DNA of 64,000 nt, taken from Globodera rostochiensis (Eukaryota > Nematoda > Chromadorea > Rhabditida > Heteroderidae). Positions 13,915 to 26,200 of this stretch are shown here, one piece after another; within the stretch, counting starts at the first letter, position 1, and the number at the start of each line of letters is the position of its first letter. Made by a program: the position numbers and the translations under genes. The DNA lies in contig JAEVLN010000008.1 of assembly GCA_018350325.1 (NCBI GenBank), forward strand, positions 3,119,794-3,183,793, read 5' to 3'. The notes under the pieces were generated by a model, which was not told the DNA's origin, did not search any database, and saw only the letters and a program-made list of their open reading frames with translations.

Positions 13915-13998
13915 TAAATGTGGGGGGGGGGGGGGGGGAGGACGACGGACGGGCGGATCGTTGGACAGATGGGCGGGGGGGGGGCGGGGGGGGGGGGA
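13915..13998. repeat. Poly-G tracts
   Basis: Three G tracts of roughly 9-18 bases (around 13922, 13977 and 13987) lie within 85 bases, broken only by short gac/gat spacers. Further tracts continue to about 14435. Confidence 0.8.
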
Positions 13999-16900
13999 AT
14001 GGACGGACGGACTCTCTGTTCTTCTTCCTCTTTTATCGTCCCCGTCCTTTCGGCTGACCCAAATAAAATTGGGGAGAAGGCCAACGAGAAGACGACGACG
14101 ACACATTCATGGTTTCGCTGGTGTCCGGTGGTGGGGGTGAAAGAATTGGGGGGGCGCCGGGGGGGCGCGGGGGGGCGCCGGGGGGGGGAGGGGACGGAGT
14201 GGGCAGCTGAGGCGACTAATAGTGGGGCGCCCGGGGGGAGGGGGGGGGGGTGGACGAGGACATCAGCGGCAGCGGCAGTGGCAGATGTGGGCGACAGATT
14301 GGGGGAAGTGTGTGGGTTGTGTGGGTGGGTCAATGGTTGGACGACGGGGCGGGGCGGGGCGGGGGGGAAACATCGGGCAGATCAGCAGCAGTCCCTGGAG
14401 GGGTCAGTCAATTCAATGACTGACCGGGGGGGGGGGAACAAATGGCATTGAAAATAAAGTGTCAAATAGGACAAAATGAAAAGTGGCAAAATGGTTGGAA
14501 AGGTAGACAAATGATCTAAAACCGGTTAATGATTCAAAAAATAAATGGCCAAATGGTTCCAGAAGAGCCAAAAAAAATTTTGAACCCGCTTTTTTGGATA
14601 AAGAATATTGCTCAAAAGGAGGTGGGCTGGTTGCTTTTCCCCATCTTTGTCGGGACGGATTAAAATGTTTTTTGGTAGCTTTTTTTGGTAGCATTTCCGA
14701 CCATGAACTGCTTGCTGTTGTTGTTGTTGTTGTCCTGCTCGGGCCAGTCCGTGTCTGCTCTGTGAGAGTTATGTTGGAATGGATGGATTAACAAATATTA
14801 TCCAATCCCAACCACCCGTCAGCCGTCTGTCCATCCGGACCTATCGCAGCCAGCCACCCATCCTCCCCCCCCCCTAAATCCGATCGATTTCCATCCCCCC
14901 AATTTAAATGACATTTGCCATAAACAGAAAAAGCGCCGGGGGGAGGGGGGGAGGGAATGGGTGGGCTTTCCCCCTAAAGCGCCCGGGGGGGGGGGAATGC
15001 TTCTTCTGTCTGGTGATTTCTGCTGCTGCTGCGTTTGACTTACTTATTTTGTTAGGAAAGCTGTTTGTTTGTTCCCGCTCTCCCAGAATAATCTCCGCTT
15101 TTCATTTCTAAACCAAATTCAACTTCCTAAATTTAAATTTTGTTTTTGTCAAGCAATTTTAAATATGAATGGAAAATCTGAAAAACCCCCAGCAGCAGAG
15201 GACGCGACATCGGATGGATTTTTGAATGCGATTTTATTGCACATTTTTTAAAATCCTTAAAGATGAGAGGTTTTTGTGACGGGCGCGGGACGGACAGAGA
15301 AACAGCCAGCCACTTTTTGGACTTTGCATTCATTCATTGTCCAATGTTCTCCGATTTCTTCCATTCCCTAATCCCACAAAATCCCCCCCCCCCCACTCCC
15401 ACAGATAGCCTTGGTGAGTGTGTGGAGGCTGAACGAGAGTGGGGGTGGTGGGGGGGGGGGCTATGGGCGTTGTGGGGTTGGACGGGAGGGGGGAGGGGGG
15501 GAAGGAGGTGAAGGGCGGGTGGGTGGCACGAACGGCGGGGGCAGGGGGGGGGCGGTCGTCGTCGTTAACTCTCCGTGGCGGTCACAGCACCGGACGGACG
15601 GCGATGACGACGACCGACGAGAAGGGGGAGGAGGACGAGAAAACGTCGTCGAGACAGAGCAGGCCAGCGGAGGGGAGGGGAGGGGGGGGGGATGAAGATG
15701 AAGACGGACGGACGGAGGGGGGAGGAAAAAGAATGATGTGCTGCTGCTGGCTGATGTTGCTGCTGCTTTCCTCCCCCTCCCCCCCCAGCAGACCCATCCA
15801 TTTTACCTTTGCAAAGGCGAGGGCTATTCCCTCCTCCCCCGGCCCCATGCCCATTCAATTTTGTGTTTGCATTGGGGCAGAAAATAGGCAAAAAATGGGG
15901 GGGGGGAAGAAGATAGTCGCGGCGGAGGGGGGGGGGGGGGGAGCGGATGGGACACTTAATAATATGCGATGGATGGGAGGGGGGATGATAGAGAGATTGA
16001 TAGGCTTTCGTCGGTGGGGGGGGGGAGGGGACAAAAACGGGAAAACGATGCATCACAAAATCGGGCGAAGGTTTTGTGTGTTGTCTCTCTGTCCTTGGAG
16101 GGGTCCGAAGAGCCACCGCCGGCCGTCTGGCAAATGGACGGGGGGGGGGGGAAATAAAAAAACAATAATCACTCACACAGACTGATCAGTGAGTGATCAG
16201 TCTGTGTGCAAGTGTTGATCTGTGTCCGATCAGTGCTGAAAATGGTGGCGGCGGCCAAAATCATGCCAACCCAAAACCATTCGGTCGCCGCGGGGGCTCT
16301 GATCAATTTAAAATTTCTGAACAAAAGTTTGCTAGTCCAATCTTCGATCAGAACGGATTTGTCGCCGCCAGATTTTCGATTTTAAACACACAAAAAAGTG
16401 CCCCCCCCCCTCCCCCCCCAAACATTATAAAGTTTTGGGGATGGACTCCGCCGCTGCGTCCATAAAATTTAGCAACCAACCAAAAACCAATCACTCAGCA
16501 AAGCAAAAAAAGAGCTGAGGGGGGGGGAGGGGAGGCCAAATGTTGATAAATATGATATGAGGCGCCCGAAAAGGTTGGCGCCAATCAGCGGGCAAAGATT
16601 GGCCCCCCAGGGGAGGGGGGGGGAGGTTGCCCATCTGTCGCTATGCAAATTTATGGAATTATTAATGGGGGGGGGGGAGCCCGGCGCGCTTTATTTGCCC
16701 CATCCGTCCGTCCGTCCGTCCGTTGGCGGACGGACGGACGGCTTCTCCTCTTCCAAAATTGTGTGTGTGCATATTTTTTTATCGTCGGCGGCTTCTTCCT
16801 CCCCCATCTGCTGGTGCTTCTTGCAGCCACCGGTGGAGTGGCACGGCCAACAGTCCAAAGAGCACATAGCCAACGAAGACATCCCCCGGGGGGGGGCACA

Positions 16901-17794
16901 GATGGACGACGACGACGACGGCGGGACGGGACCGGTGCGAGTGGGAGCGGCGCTGGCTGGCCAAAGGGGAGAGGAACAAGGAAATGGCCATAAATGTCTG
17001 CCAAATGCGGGAGGCGGGGAGGGGTGCCGTCCGCCCCCGCGGCGTTTTATTCGCTCAAACCTCCAACCCTTGACTCCGACGATTGCATTCGATGTTCTCG
17101 TGGCATAGAGATGAATGGGCCAACTACTTATTGATGGGTGCCTTAGGCCAAATCATTTTAGAGATTAATTTTTGCTAATTGTTCATCAAATGGTAACAAT
17201 TCTGCCAAAAATTCACACCAAAGAAAGATCAAAATTCGTGTTACTAATTTAAATGGTGGAAAATATATTCAAATGCCCAAAATTAAAAACAAAAATTTTT
17301 GCGCTAAAATTTGTCTTTCGAATTCTATTTTCATATGCTGAAATCTCTGTGTCCGTCCGAATGTGTGTGTGGTCTCGGTCATATTTGTGCACATATGTGG
17401 CCCCCATCCAGCGGTGATGGGTGACCGCCGCAGGGGGTGAGGAGTGCCCAACAGAAACAACTCATCGCCAGAGGGGAAGCCCCCCCCCCCTCCTTTGGCC
17501 ATTACAACCAACCACCATCCCATCCCGTCCATCCATTCACACATCTGTCTTCGGCGGATGGGATGGATGATGGTCATCGTTCTCTCCTAATGTCCCCCCC
17601 CCCCCCCGCCGCTCCGTTCCTCCTTGTGCCAGTTGGTCATTGCGGACGAGGAGGAGGAGTAGACAAAGATGTGAAGGGGCAGCGGGGGGGGGATGACGAC
17701 AGCAGCAAAGCAGCAGAAGAAAATTTGGGGGTGGATGGGAAAAGGTTGCCGAGCCGAGTCGTTAAGGCGAACAACGGCGGCGAATGTTGTGATG

Positions 17795-18075
17795 AAGTGG
17801 GGGGGGGAAGTGGGGGAGGGGAGGGGGGGGGAGGGGGGGGAGCCGGCAGTTGGACGCTGGGCCGAGCCGAAAAACGTCGGCGGCGAAAACTATTTTTGGG
17901 GGAGTTATCGCAAAAGGGTGGCTGAAATTTGAGGAGGAAGTGAAAGGGGGGGGAAGGGGGGGGGAGGGGGGAGAGGGGGGGGAAGGGGGGGGAGGGGGGG
18001 GGACCTCGTAAAAATTGCTTGGTTGATTGACAAAGAAAAGGGGGAGAAAGAGGGGGGAGGGGGGGGGGGGGGTCT
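17795..18075. repeat. Poly-G/GGGGGGA tract cluster
   Basis: Repeated runs of 4-12 G separated by aa, ag or a fill most of this segment; the densest part is 17945-18003. The plus strand is purine-rich throughout, so triplex or quadruplex structures are possible. Confidence 0.8.
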
Positions 18076-18548
18076 TTGGTCAAATGTTTGGCGGGTCGGA
18101 CATAATTTAGGGGGTGGGAGGCGAAGCTTCACACATCGCGCTGCGATGCCGAATTTGTGAGTCCATTACTCGCTTTAGAAAGGCCACAATTTATGCGTTT
18201 AGAGGTACAAATTTGGCCACGGCGCGGGATCGCTGAAAATGCGCCGAAATACCCTAAAGGCAACGCTAAAAATAAGTCAAATCGAGAATAATTTATCGCA
18301 AAATTTTTGTGCCAACTTGGCGCGCCTAATCATAACTTTCTTGAATTAAGTCGGATCGTCTAAATCTTTTCTATTATAGCACCTACAGTACAACAGATAC
18401 AGTGCCGAATTGACATTTCTCATACAGCCAACGACAACATAATATGCACAACAATTATAGTGATCGAATAAGTCAATATCGATTAAGCCGATCAATCATC
18501 AAATGCGTTCTGTTCGCTTCATCTTCTGTCATAATCGAAGCTCATCGT

Positions 18549-19840
18549 TCAGTTTGCATTGCTCGGCCCGGCAGCAGGCGAAAGTGATCTGAACACAAAA
18601 AAAATTAACAAACAAATTTTGTGAATATCAAATTGATCGCGACTCACCCAATGTTATCGTCCTTGATAAAAACGCCGATCATACTCTTCTTAATTCGGTC
18701 GACCGCTGCCTTCTTCCACTCCGTCCATCGCTTCTCGTCTCGCACGATCGGTCCCCGCTCCAACAGCCACGCAGAATCGTCCTGACGTCGAAATGCCAAA
18801 CGCTCCCGCGTTCGTCCATTCTGGTGTTCAAATGGCATAAAGACAGCAGAATCGTCTTCGTCGTCAGCCGAAACGTCCACATCAATAACAATGATGTAAC
18901 TGACAGCGGTGGAGGCGTTCAGAAAAGCCTGAAATGACAAATTTTACGACAAAAAAAAAAAGTCATAAACAAAAATAAAAGGACGGACCTCTCGGAGTTC
19001 ATTCACCACGTTGTCGGGAAGCATTGCACCAAAAAACTCAATCGTCTTCGGAAGGCCGTCTTGTCGCGGCGTGTGAATCCATTTGGTCATTGCTTGGCCA
19101 GCAGCGGCTTCCCGACGATCATCGGCCGGCCATTGGGGCGCAAGAAAATCGGAACGGATCGCCCGGAGGTTGGCACAGTCGCAGAGAACGGTGGGCGAGA
19201 TGCGATTTCGCAGTCCATGGAGACTGCAATAGAAGCTCATTCCGCTGATGTTGGCCGACATCAGAGGCCAAATTTCTTGCACAAAGATGTCCCAGCTCCG
19301 GTGTTCACTGTCCAGAATGTCCAAATGCAAAGTGATGCCCGCGTTGAAGAGGCGCCGAATGTGGCGGAGAAAAGCGATGACAGTGCCGTCGATGTAACTA
19401 AAAATACAATTTGAAAATCCCCAAAACAGAATTGTGGCACAAAATCTATTCACCTTATCAAAATGCGGTTGAAGCCGACCAATTTGGCGGGCGGTGGTCC
19501 TTGCGGCATGGCCAAATGTCGTAGGCTGCCGTCGTCGTTCCATTTGACAATTTGTGCGCCAGTGCCATCCTCCGAACGTTGAACTTCCAACTTTCCAAGT
19601 TCCCATTTTCGCGTCCTGAAGTGCAGGTCGACCAGCACATCGTACCGATCGGAGAGCAGCGCCATGACCACTGCGAGTTCGGCCGGTCCAAGGAACGGAA
19701 AAATGCTCAACCAAACGTCGTCGCACACATTTCTAAAAAAAGAAAACGGAAATTCTTAAAATTTAACCAAAAGCTCAAAAACAAAACAAAAAAACTCACA
19801 GTTCTCTCGTGCGTCGCTGTTGCGGCGGGTTGTCAGACAT
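18549..19840 (-). CDS. F-box-like protein
   Basis: Probable substrate adaptor of an SCF ubiquitin ligase. The start at 19840 gives MSDNPPQQQRRTREL. It splices at a gtgagt donor to NVCDDVWLSIFPFLGPAELA, an F-box-like helix with the LxxIFxFLxPxEL pattern. Next come a segment ending GFNRILIR, then (from 19397) YIDGTVIAFLRHIRRLFNAG through FFGAMLPDNVVNELRE, then AFLNASTAVSYIIVIDVDVS through the basic stretch RWTEWKKAAVDRIKKS. A final donor at GATAACATTGG and acceptor before 18595 give a short last exon; read in phase it stops at 18549-18551. If that splice is not used the stop is at 18644. Length is near 400 residues. The layout is that of multi-copy F-box-like proteins I associate with cyst nematodes; that is memory, not a search. 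It is head to head with the SKP1-like gene 454 bases away. Confidence 0.75.
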
Positions 19841-20293
19841 TTTTGAGAATGAATGGGGGGAATATTGCATTTGAATGAAAATGGTCGGAATTTAAACACA
19901 TCGCCAAAGGAAATATATTTTTGTGGCACTCTTTTGGTTTCTTGAAATTTAATTTTTATTGTCAAAAAAAAACCCTAAAAATCTCGTCCCTGGTTATCTT
20001 TTGTTCATTGACATTTTTGTTAGAATTCGAATGTATAAAAATAAGCTTTTACACAAAAGTTTCGAGAAAATCAACAAGCCGTGTCTGTAGTTAAATATAG
20101 CACAAATTCTTGGAGTGTTCACCCTTTTGGCTACAAATTTTTTGATTCTCTTTTTATTCATAAACACAATTTTTTTAAACATTTTTTGTTTAATGAATAA
20201 AATCACACATTTTTTGGATAGTTTACACTGATTTTTATTTAATCAATTCCCCTTTAGTCGTAATATTTGTCCGAATTCGATTCACTGAAGCAA

Positions 20294-21642
20294 ATGATGG
20301 GAGCCGAGAAGGAAAACACTCCTCCTGCCGCCGCCAACACATCCAAGCAGTCCACTTCCGCGGCCAGTGAGGAGAAACGTCTTCAAAATGAAGTGCGTAG
20401 TCGCCTTAATCGGCATTTGCTTTAATGGTGCAGAGTTGCACTTTGGTTGACCAAGAATGATCAAAACAAAGAACATATTGCACATTTTGTTGTTGTTTTT
20501 GTTGAAGAATGCGAATTCTGATAACAAAAAATGTCCTTGACATTCCATTTGACGCGAGTTCATCGTGAGAACACAAAACCCGAATTGTTTTAACGCAACA
20601 AACTCGCGTTTAATCGAATGGGTGGACCTTTTTGCTACAACTTTCGGATTTTACCCCCTCAAAAATCACTGACAAATTTATTTTTATTAATTTCCAAAAT
20701 TCAGGTGAAATGCGCGTGCAGCGATGGCGACGTGCCGGTGCGTCTCGAACTTTTGCCTCAATGCAACATCTTCAGTGACATGACGAAGGTTTTTGGAGGC
20801 TGAACGTTTGTAAGAAGCGCACATTTTCTGTTTCAGCATTGTGACCTCTCCACCGTTAAGACGGAGGACATTGTGTTCTCCATTCCGGAGGTTTCCGTCG
20901 ACACATTCAAAAAAGTGGTCGAGTGGATGGAACAGCGTGCCGGTACGTTCGGTTGGGTTTGATTTGGGCAAAAAGTTTATTGGAAACGTTTTAGGTAAGG
21001 ACGAGCCCAAAATTGAAACGGTACAACACCGGACATGGACATGGACATTTTCTGGCATTTTTATTTTTTAGGATCCGAACACTTACGAGCGCAAATGGTT
21101 CAAGTTGGACGACTTTGAGACCAAATTCTTCGAGGTGTGTTTGGTTTAGCTGTTTCTTGGTCAGGGCCCCTTAAATCTAATCAAAATTTAGTTTTTTTGA
21201 GGAATTTTTCTGGCATTTTATGTTTTTTAAAGTTTCATTTTGTCTCGATTTTCAGATGGATGTGACGGAGTTGGCCAATTTGTTGAGCGCGTGCAACTAC
21301 CTGCAAATCAATTCGCTGGTAAGTGAACAGAATCGACATCGGCGGAATTCTCCGAATTTTGCAATTTTTGGACACATTTTAATGTCCGAATAAATGGACA
21401 CAAATTTTTTTCTTAAAAAATAAAAAGAATTAACGAGAAAACGGAACAAATTTTATACATAAATTAAAATAAAAAACAAATTGTTTCAGTTTGTCTACGC
21501 CTGTCAGGCGATGGCCGCATTGCTGAAGACCAAAACGTCGGTGGAGGAGCTGCGCAATTTTTTGGGCATCGATGAGAAGGATTGGCTGAGCGAGAAGCGA
21601 ATGGCCGAAATCCGCGAGAAGAATGCGTGGTACAAATACTGA
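20294..21642 (+). CDS. SKP1-related protein (divergent skr-like)
   Basis: SCF linker that would bridge a cullin and an F-box protein. Exon 1 (20294-20391) is an unusual polar leader, MMGAEKENTPPAAANTSKQS. Exon 2 starts the BTB/POZ-like fold: VKCACSDGDVPVRLELLPQC (SKP1: IKLQSSDGEIFEV). Later exons give IVFSIPEVSVDTFKKVVEWM (SKP1: VPLPNVNAAILKKVIQWC), the acidic linker GKDEPKIE, WFKLDDFETKFFEMD, then LANLLSACNYLQINSLFVYA and KTSVEELRNFLGIDEKDW, ending REKNAWYKY. SKP1 normally ends RKENQWCEEK, so the C-terminal F-box-binding helix is present but altered. All splice phases agree. A likely poly(A) signal, aataaa, lies near 21872. The divergence suggests a lineage-specific skr copy. Confidence 0.88.
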
Positions 21643-23266
21643 CACGGATTTGTGAGAGGAGAAGCCGAGAGGACAACGCCCGGGGGGATTTATGCGATGT
21701 CCGATTAATATTCGATTTGTCCACAAAATGTGCCAACAATGTATATATTACTTATCTCACAATTATTGTATATTATGGATTAATTAATTGATTAATTTGA
21801 TTCCATTTTATTTGTTGCCCCAATTCCGTGTGGGTGCTTCTCGTCATTAATTTACTCATTTCACTCCTTTAATAAACATTTCTGTGGCTGTTTCATCCGT
21901 TGATTGCGATAAATCAAATCAATAATTGATCAGAGCTTCCATGCGTACTTGGATGCCAAGTACGGTACTTGGAAACGGCTCCTCGTACTTGCAAATTTAT
22001 TTACAAGAATGTACTTGGAATTCTTGATCTGGGGGGCAAAACCATAGGGGGGGGGCACATTTATTGTATATGGAATGATTGATTTGATCGTTGATTTATT
22101 TATTTATTTTTATTAATTATTATTATTATTATTTATTTTTGCCACCATCTCTTTCGTTAGCGATTTTTTTTCCAACGATTGGCCTCTGACGATTTTTGAT
22201 CAGTTTGTTTGTTAATTAATCCCTAATTAATCACCAAATTCGTCAATTAACGCGTAAACCGTGGTATTGTTCACCTAAAAAACGTCGTCATCGCAACACA
22301 ATGACGCGTTAGCCCCCCCCCCCCCCCGAAGGGATGACGACAGAGAACAAAAAGCACTTTTGGGGATGGCAATGTGGGACTCAGTCGGTCAGGGCCGTGT
22401 TTAAGTCCCCCGAGGGACGGAAAATCAATCGGAAAAAATCCATTCACGGCCTTGTCTGCTCGGTGATCAGGAAGCCTCTTGACGAGATCAGGAAGCTTCA
22501 AGGCCTCCCCCCACATTCAATTAACAGCAGAAGACCGACAGAGGGGAGGAGGAGGGGAGGGGGGGGGGGGGGGGGTCCAACCAACCAAGTATAACAACAT
22601 CGCCGCCAGCGTTGGGTCTCCACTGACAGACAGAAACAAATGACACCCATTCATTCGCTTCCACCAAATCCCGGGCCCCCAGGGGCTGGCTGATCAGGGT
22701 GCCAATCGATAGATTTGGTTGGCCCCTCCGGGTCCATCATTGCCTTTGAGAGTGAATGGTCCAATTATCAATTGGTGGCGCCCCGGAAGAACATGCCCAA
22801 CAAACACCAAACTGGCGGCGGTGGAATATGAGCCTTTTTCCTTTACAATGTATCGTTTTTGCTCAATCCATCCGATCCAATCCGATCCGATCACTCTTCC
22901 ATTCTTCCGCCCTTAGGTACGAGGATCAGATCGGCTTATATCCGGTTGCTTGGATATCCGATAGCCTGACCCTGATCAGCCCAGCAGAACACGTCTCCGT
23001 AATCAATTCCGTTGAGCTTCATCTCCAATTATTGTCTCCATTCATTGTTGCCTGCCTGCTCAGCTTCTTCTTCTAATTATAATTGCGTCACTCACCCCGT
23101 TGTTGTTGTTGTTTTTGTTGTTGTGTTGTTCTCCAACTACTGCTCCAGCCCGTTGTTGCATGACGACGATGTACCACTGCTACTCGCTGTACCTTTCAAC
23201 ATAATAATGGTGGTGATGAGCTGCTACAGCGACTGCTGCTGTTGCTGCTGCTGTTGAACGTCTCCG
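21643..23266. other. Spacer between the SKP1-like and CAPON genes
   Basis: 21945-22020 has several copies of GTACTTGG in both orientations. 22080-22260 is AT-rich. Poly-C (about 22313-22327) and poly-G (about 22558-22575) tracts flank an open but unrecognised segment. 22990-23260 is rich in CTG/TTG triplets (ttgttgttg, ctgctgttg). Upstream CAPON exons or its promoter may lie here; none is clear. Confidence 0.5.
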
Positions 23267-26200
23267 ATGCCTTCTTCCCCATCGGCCACGACACGCGTTC
23301 CACCACAGCACCAACACCAACACCAGCAGCAGCTGAATGATTTCATTGGCGCCTCCGGCGAGCGGCGAATGTCGTTTGGAAGTGAGGTAAAAAAGTGTAA
23401 TTTTTCGGAGCAAAATGTTGAAATTAAAGTGTTTTGTTGTTGTTTAATTTCTTAAAATATTTCTTTTCAATTTTTCCAATTCTTTATCCAAATTTGTACA
23501 GCTTGCTCTTCAGCACGGAGTTCACTTTGAGGGGAAGGTAAGTGGCGTTTTCAGCCGCTGGGCACGGCATTGACCCGTTTGAAATGGCGCCCCCATTTTA
23601 CAGTACATCGGCAGCATGGAAATTGCGCGGCCCGGAACTCGTGAGATTTAATTAAATAATTAATTAATAATTAATTAATAATTATGTTAGGGTTACGAGC
23701 ATTTAACACGATTACAAACAGCAAAATCAGTTCGGATTCATCAAATTTTAAATTCGAAAAGAAAAAAAAATCAATTAAAAAATAATAAAAATTATTTTTA
23801 AGAGAGTAATTAAATTAAACATTAAACTAATTTTTGGACGAATGTGCCGACGGGAAAATGTTTTTTTTTGTTAAGAAAATTAACAATAAATTTGACAGAT
23901 AAAGGAATAAAATTATTAAACGCAACTCCAAAATAAAATTTGGCACAACAAAACCCCTCCCCCAAAAACCGTTAAAAATGCGCTTTTATTTTTCGGCATT
24001 GAAATTGTCGCCGCAATGCGCCGCGTTCGCTACGAATTCAAAGCGCGCAACATCAAAAAACGAGCGGTGGACATTGTGTGAGTTGGCGCCGGGGGGGGGG
24101 GGAGGGCCAAAAAAGCGGCATTTTGCCAATTTTATTTACCTTATAGCGGCTCTTTTAGTTGAATTTTATTTAGCTTTTGGGGATATCCGGCGGCGACAAT
24201 CAAAAAATTCCTGCCTTTAATTTCAGCGTGTCCGTGGACGGCGTTAAGGTTGTACTGCAACGGAGAAAAAAGCGCCAAAAATATATGGACGAAAGCAAAA
24301 TGTGAGTGAAAGGCAGACACTACCTTTTCCTTTTCGAGCAGTACTTGCAGTACAAACCTTCCTTTCCGAGCAGTACTTGGAGTACAAACCTTCCTTTTCA
24401 AGCAGTATTTGGAGTACAATTCCTTTTCAAGCAGTACTTGGAGTACAAACCTTCCTTTTCGAGCAGTATTTGGAGTACAAACCTTCCTTTCTGAGTACTT
24501 GGACTACAAACCTTCCTTTTTGAGCAGTAGTTTGAGTATTTCGACCAGTACTTGGAGTACAATCACTTCTGATTTTGCAAGAACCATTTTACGTTCTAAA
24601 TGTCAAATTAAAATTTATTTTTGCTTCTAATCATTCGTTTTAAGGCTGGTCATGTCCCACCCAATGTACAGGTCGGTCAGTGTGGTGTTCAACAACTTTC
24701 TTTTTCTCATTCCTCTTCAATTCCCCTCATCTCTCTGCCCACTCTGACTGTCTGCCACTCTCTTCCCCTCAACACAGGATCTACTACGTGGCGCACGACC
24801 TTTACGACCCGCAGATTTTCTCATACGTCGCGCGCGACGGCGCCTCCAACTCGTTCAAGTGCAATGTGTTCAAATGCGTTGAAAAGGTAAAAAGTTATTT
24901 TAAACAATTTAAAAGCATTTTTACCCGACTCAAAGGGCTAAGAAAATTGACGAATGACAAAAAATGGACATTTGAGCATAAAAACAGACAAATTATCTGA
25001 AAATTGAATAGGTAAATCATTATCCAGAAATGGACAAATTATACGAGAAAATGGAAATTGAAACTCTTCTCCCAGTCGTTTTGGTACTTTGGGATGGCAA
25101 ATGCGCTTTGATGGATTAAAACAAAAGCGTTCGGATGCTTTCTGCCGCTGTCACTGATCACAACAGCTGATCGGCGATCAAAGCCGCACTTTTGACCGAT
25201 CTGACACCTTTCAATCCATCCGCGCCATAATTATTAATGATGCACAGAGAGTCTCGGTCTCGACTCGACCCGAGAAAAGTCTTGGGTTTTTTGGGTCTCG
25301 GTATCGAGTCTCGGGGAATTGTAGTTCTCGTGCATCACTAATACATAATTATTGGTCTCCCCTGCATTTCGTCTTCGTCCTCTTGCCCTCCTCAATTCCG
25401 TCATCCATTCCCCCCTCCGGCGCCGCATCATCGGGGCGTCCATTATCATCATCGTCAACTTCTTCTTCCTCCGTCTGTCTCATCGTCTGCTCCGTCATCC
25501 ATCCCTCTCTTCCCTCTTCCTCCTTTCATATTCATCCGTCATCCGCCCGCTTCTCTCTTCCACCATCATTCATTCGTCCCATGCTTTGCTTGATCACCCC
25601 CCCCCCTCCGTCTGCCCCGATCAGATCAATCCGCTGCAGCCTCTCCAAGTCATTTGTCAGGCGCCACCACCACCGACGAAGGGGCAAAAGTGCCCCAATG
25701 TGTGTGTGTTGTGTGACGTAAACAGAGCGCCCCCCCCCCGGCGTCGGGCACACCGGGAAGCGGATCGATCGCTTTTGGGGACTGGCGGTCGTCGGCTCTG
25801 GCAGAAGCCAAATGCTTCGCCTCGCCGACGGGGGCAAAAACTCATTGAGCTCCTCGCTCCGCTCAAAATTTGCTGCCGCCACCCCTCCTTCTCCAACCAG
25901 CAGCAAAAAGTGATCGGCCCCTGAGGGGATTTGTGCACTGACTGGCTGGCCGATCATCGGCTGGCAGAATTATCCCCTCCAGCGCCCCATCATCAGCCGA
26001 TCGATACATCCGGCTCCCAAATTTTGCCTCCTCCCCCGCCCAAACAAAAGTGTGGTGCTGCTGGAGGAGCTGGTCCACGTTGTCGTCCTCGTCGTGGGCT
26101 GGAAGTACGCCCCGAGCAACATCCATCCCTCTAATTCTGATCAACAACAGCTTACTGATCGCTCCACCCGAATATTATTAACCTTCTCGCCCACCAAAAA

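Larger units (their letters stand above)
10667..18548. other. Long stretch without a supportable gene, rich in G runs and low-complexity DNA
   Basis: No chain of exons with sensible splice phases could be built on either strand. Between about 11.7 and 18.1 kb the plus strand carries dozens of G runs of 6-18 bases (for example 12.4-12.7, 13.9-14.4, 15.4-16.2 and 17.8-18.07 kb), with a few C runs (11.74-11.79, 17.59 kb). The open frames here are glycine-, proline- or arginine-rich by-products of these tracts. 12089-12292 (+) and 16805-17108 (+) are the least repetitive open frames; neither resembles a known protein. 18.08-18.54 kb is ordinary AT-rich spacer. Confidence 0.6.

Noticed and set aside
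15439..16185. 248-codon plus-strand frame and 203-codon minus-strand frame
   Set aside because: Both follow long G runs, change character along their length and show no domain; open length here reflects a lack of T/A-rich stops.
16691..16991. Minus-strand VFVGYVLFGLLAVPLHRWLQ segment that looks like a membrane helix
   Set aside because: It is isolated in low-complexity DNA, with no flanking exons that extend it.
17437..18083. Overlapping long frames on both strands
   Set aside because: They consist of Gly/Glu or Pro/Ser runs caused by purine tracts, not gene-like sequence.
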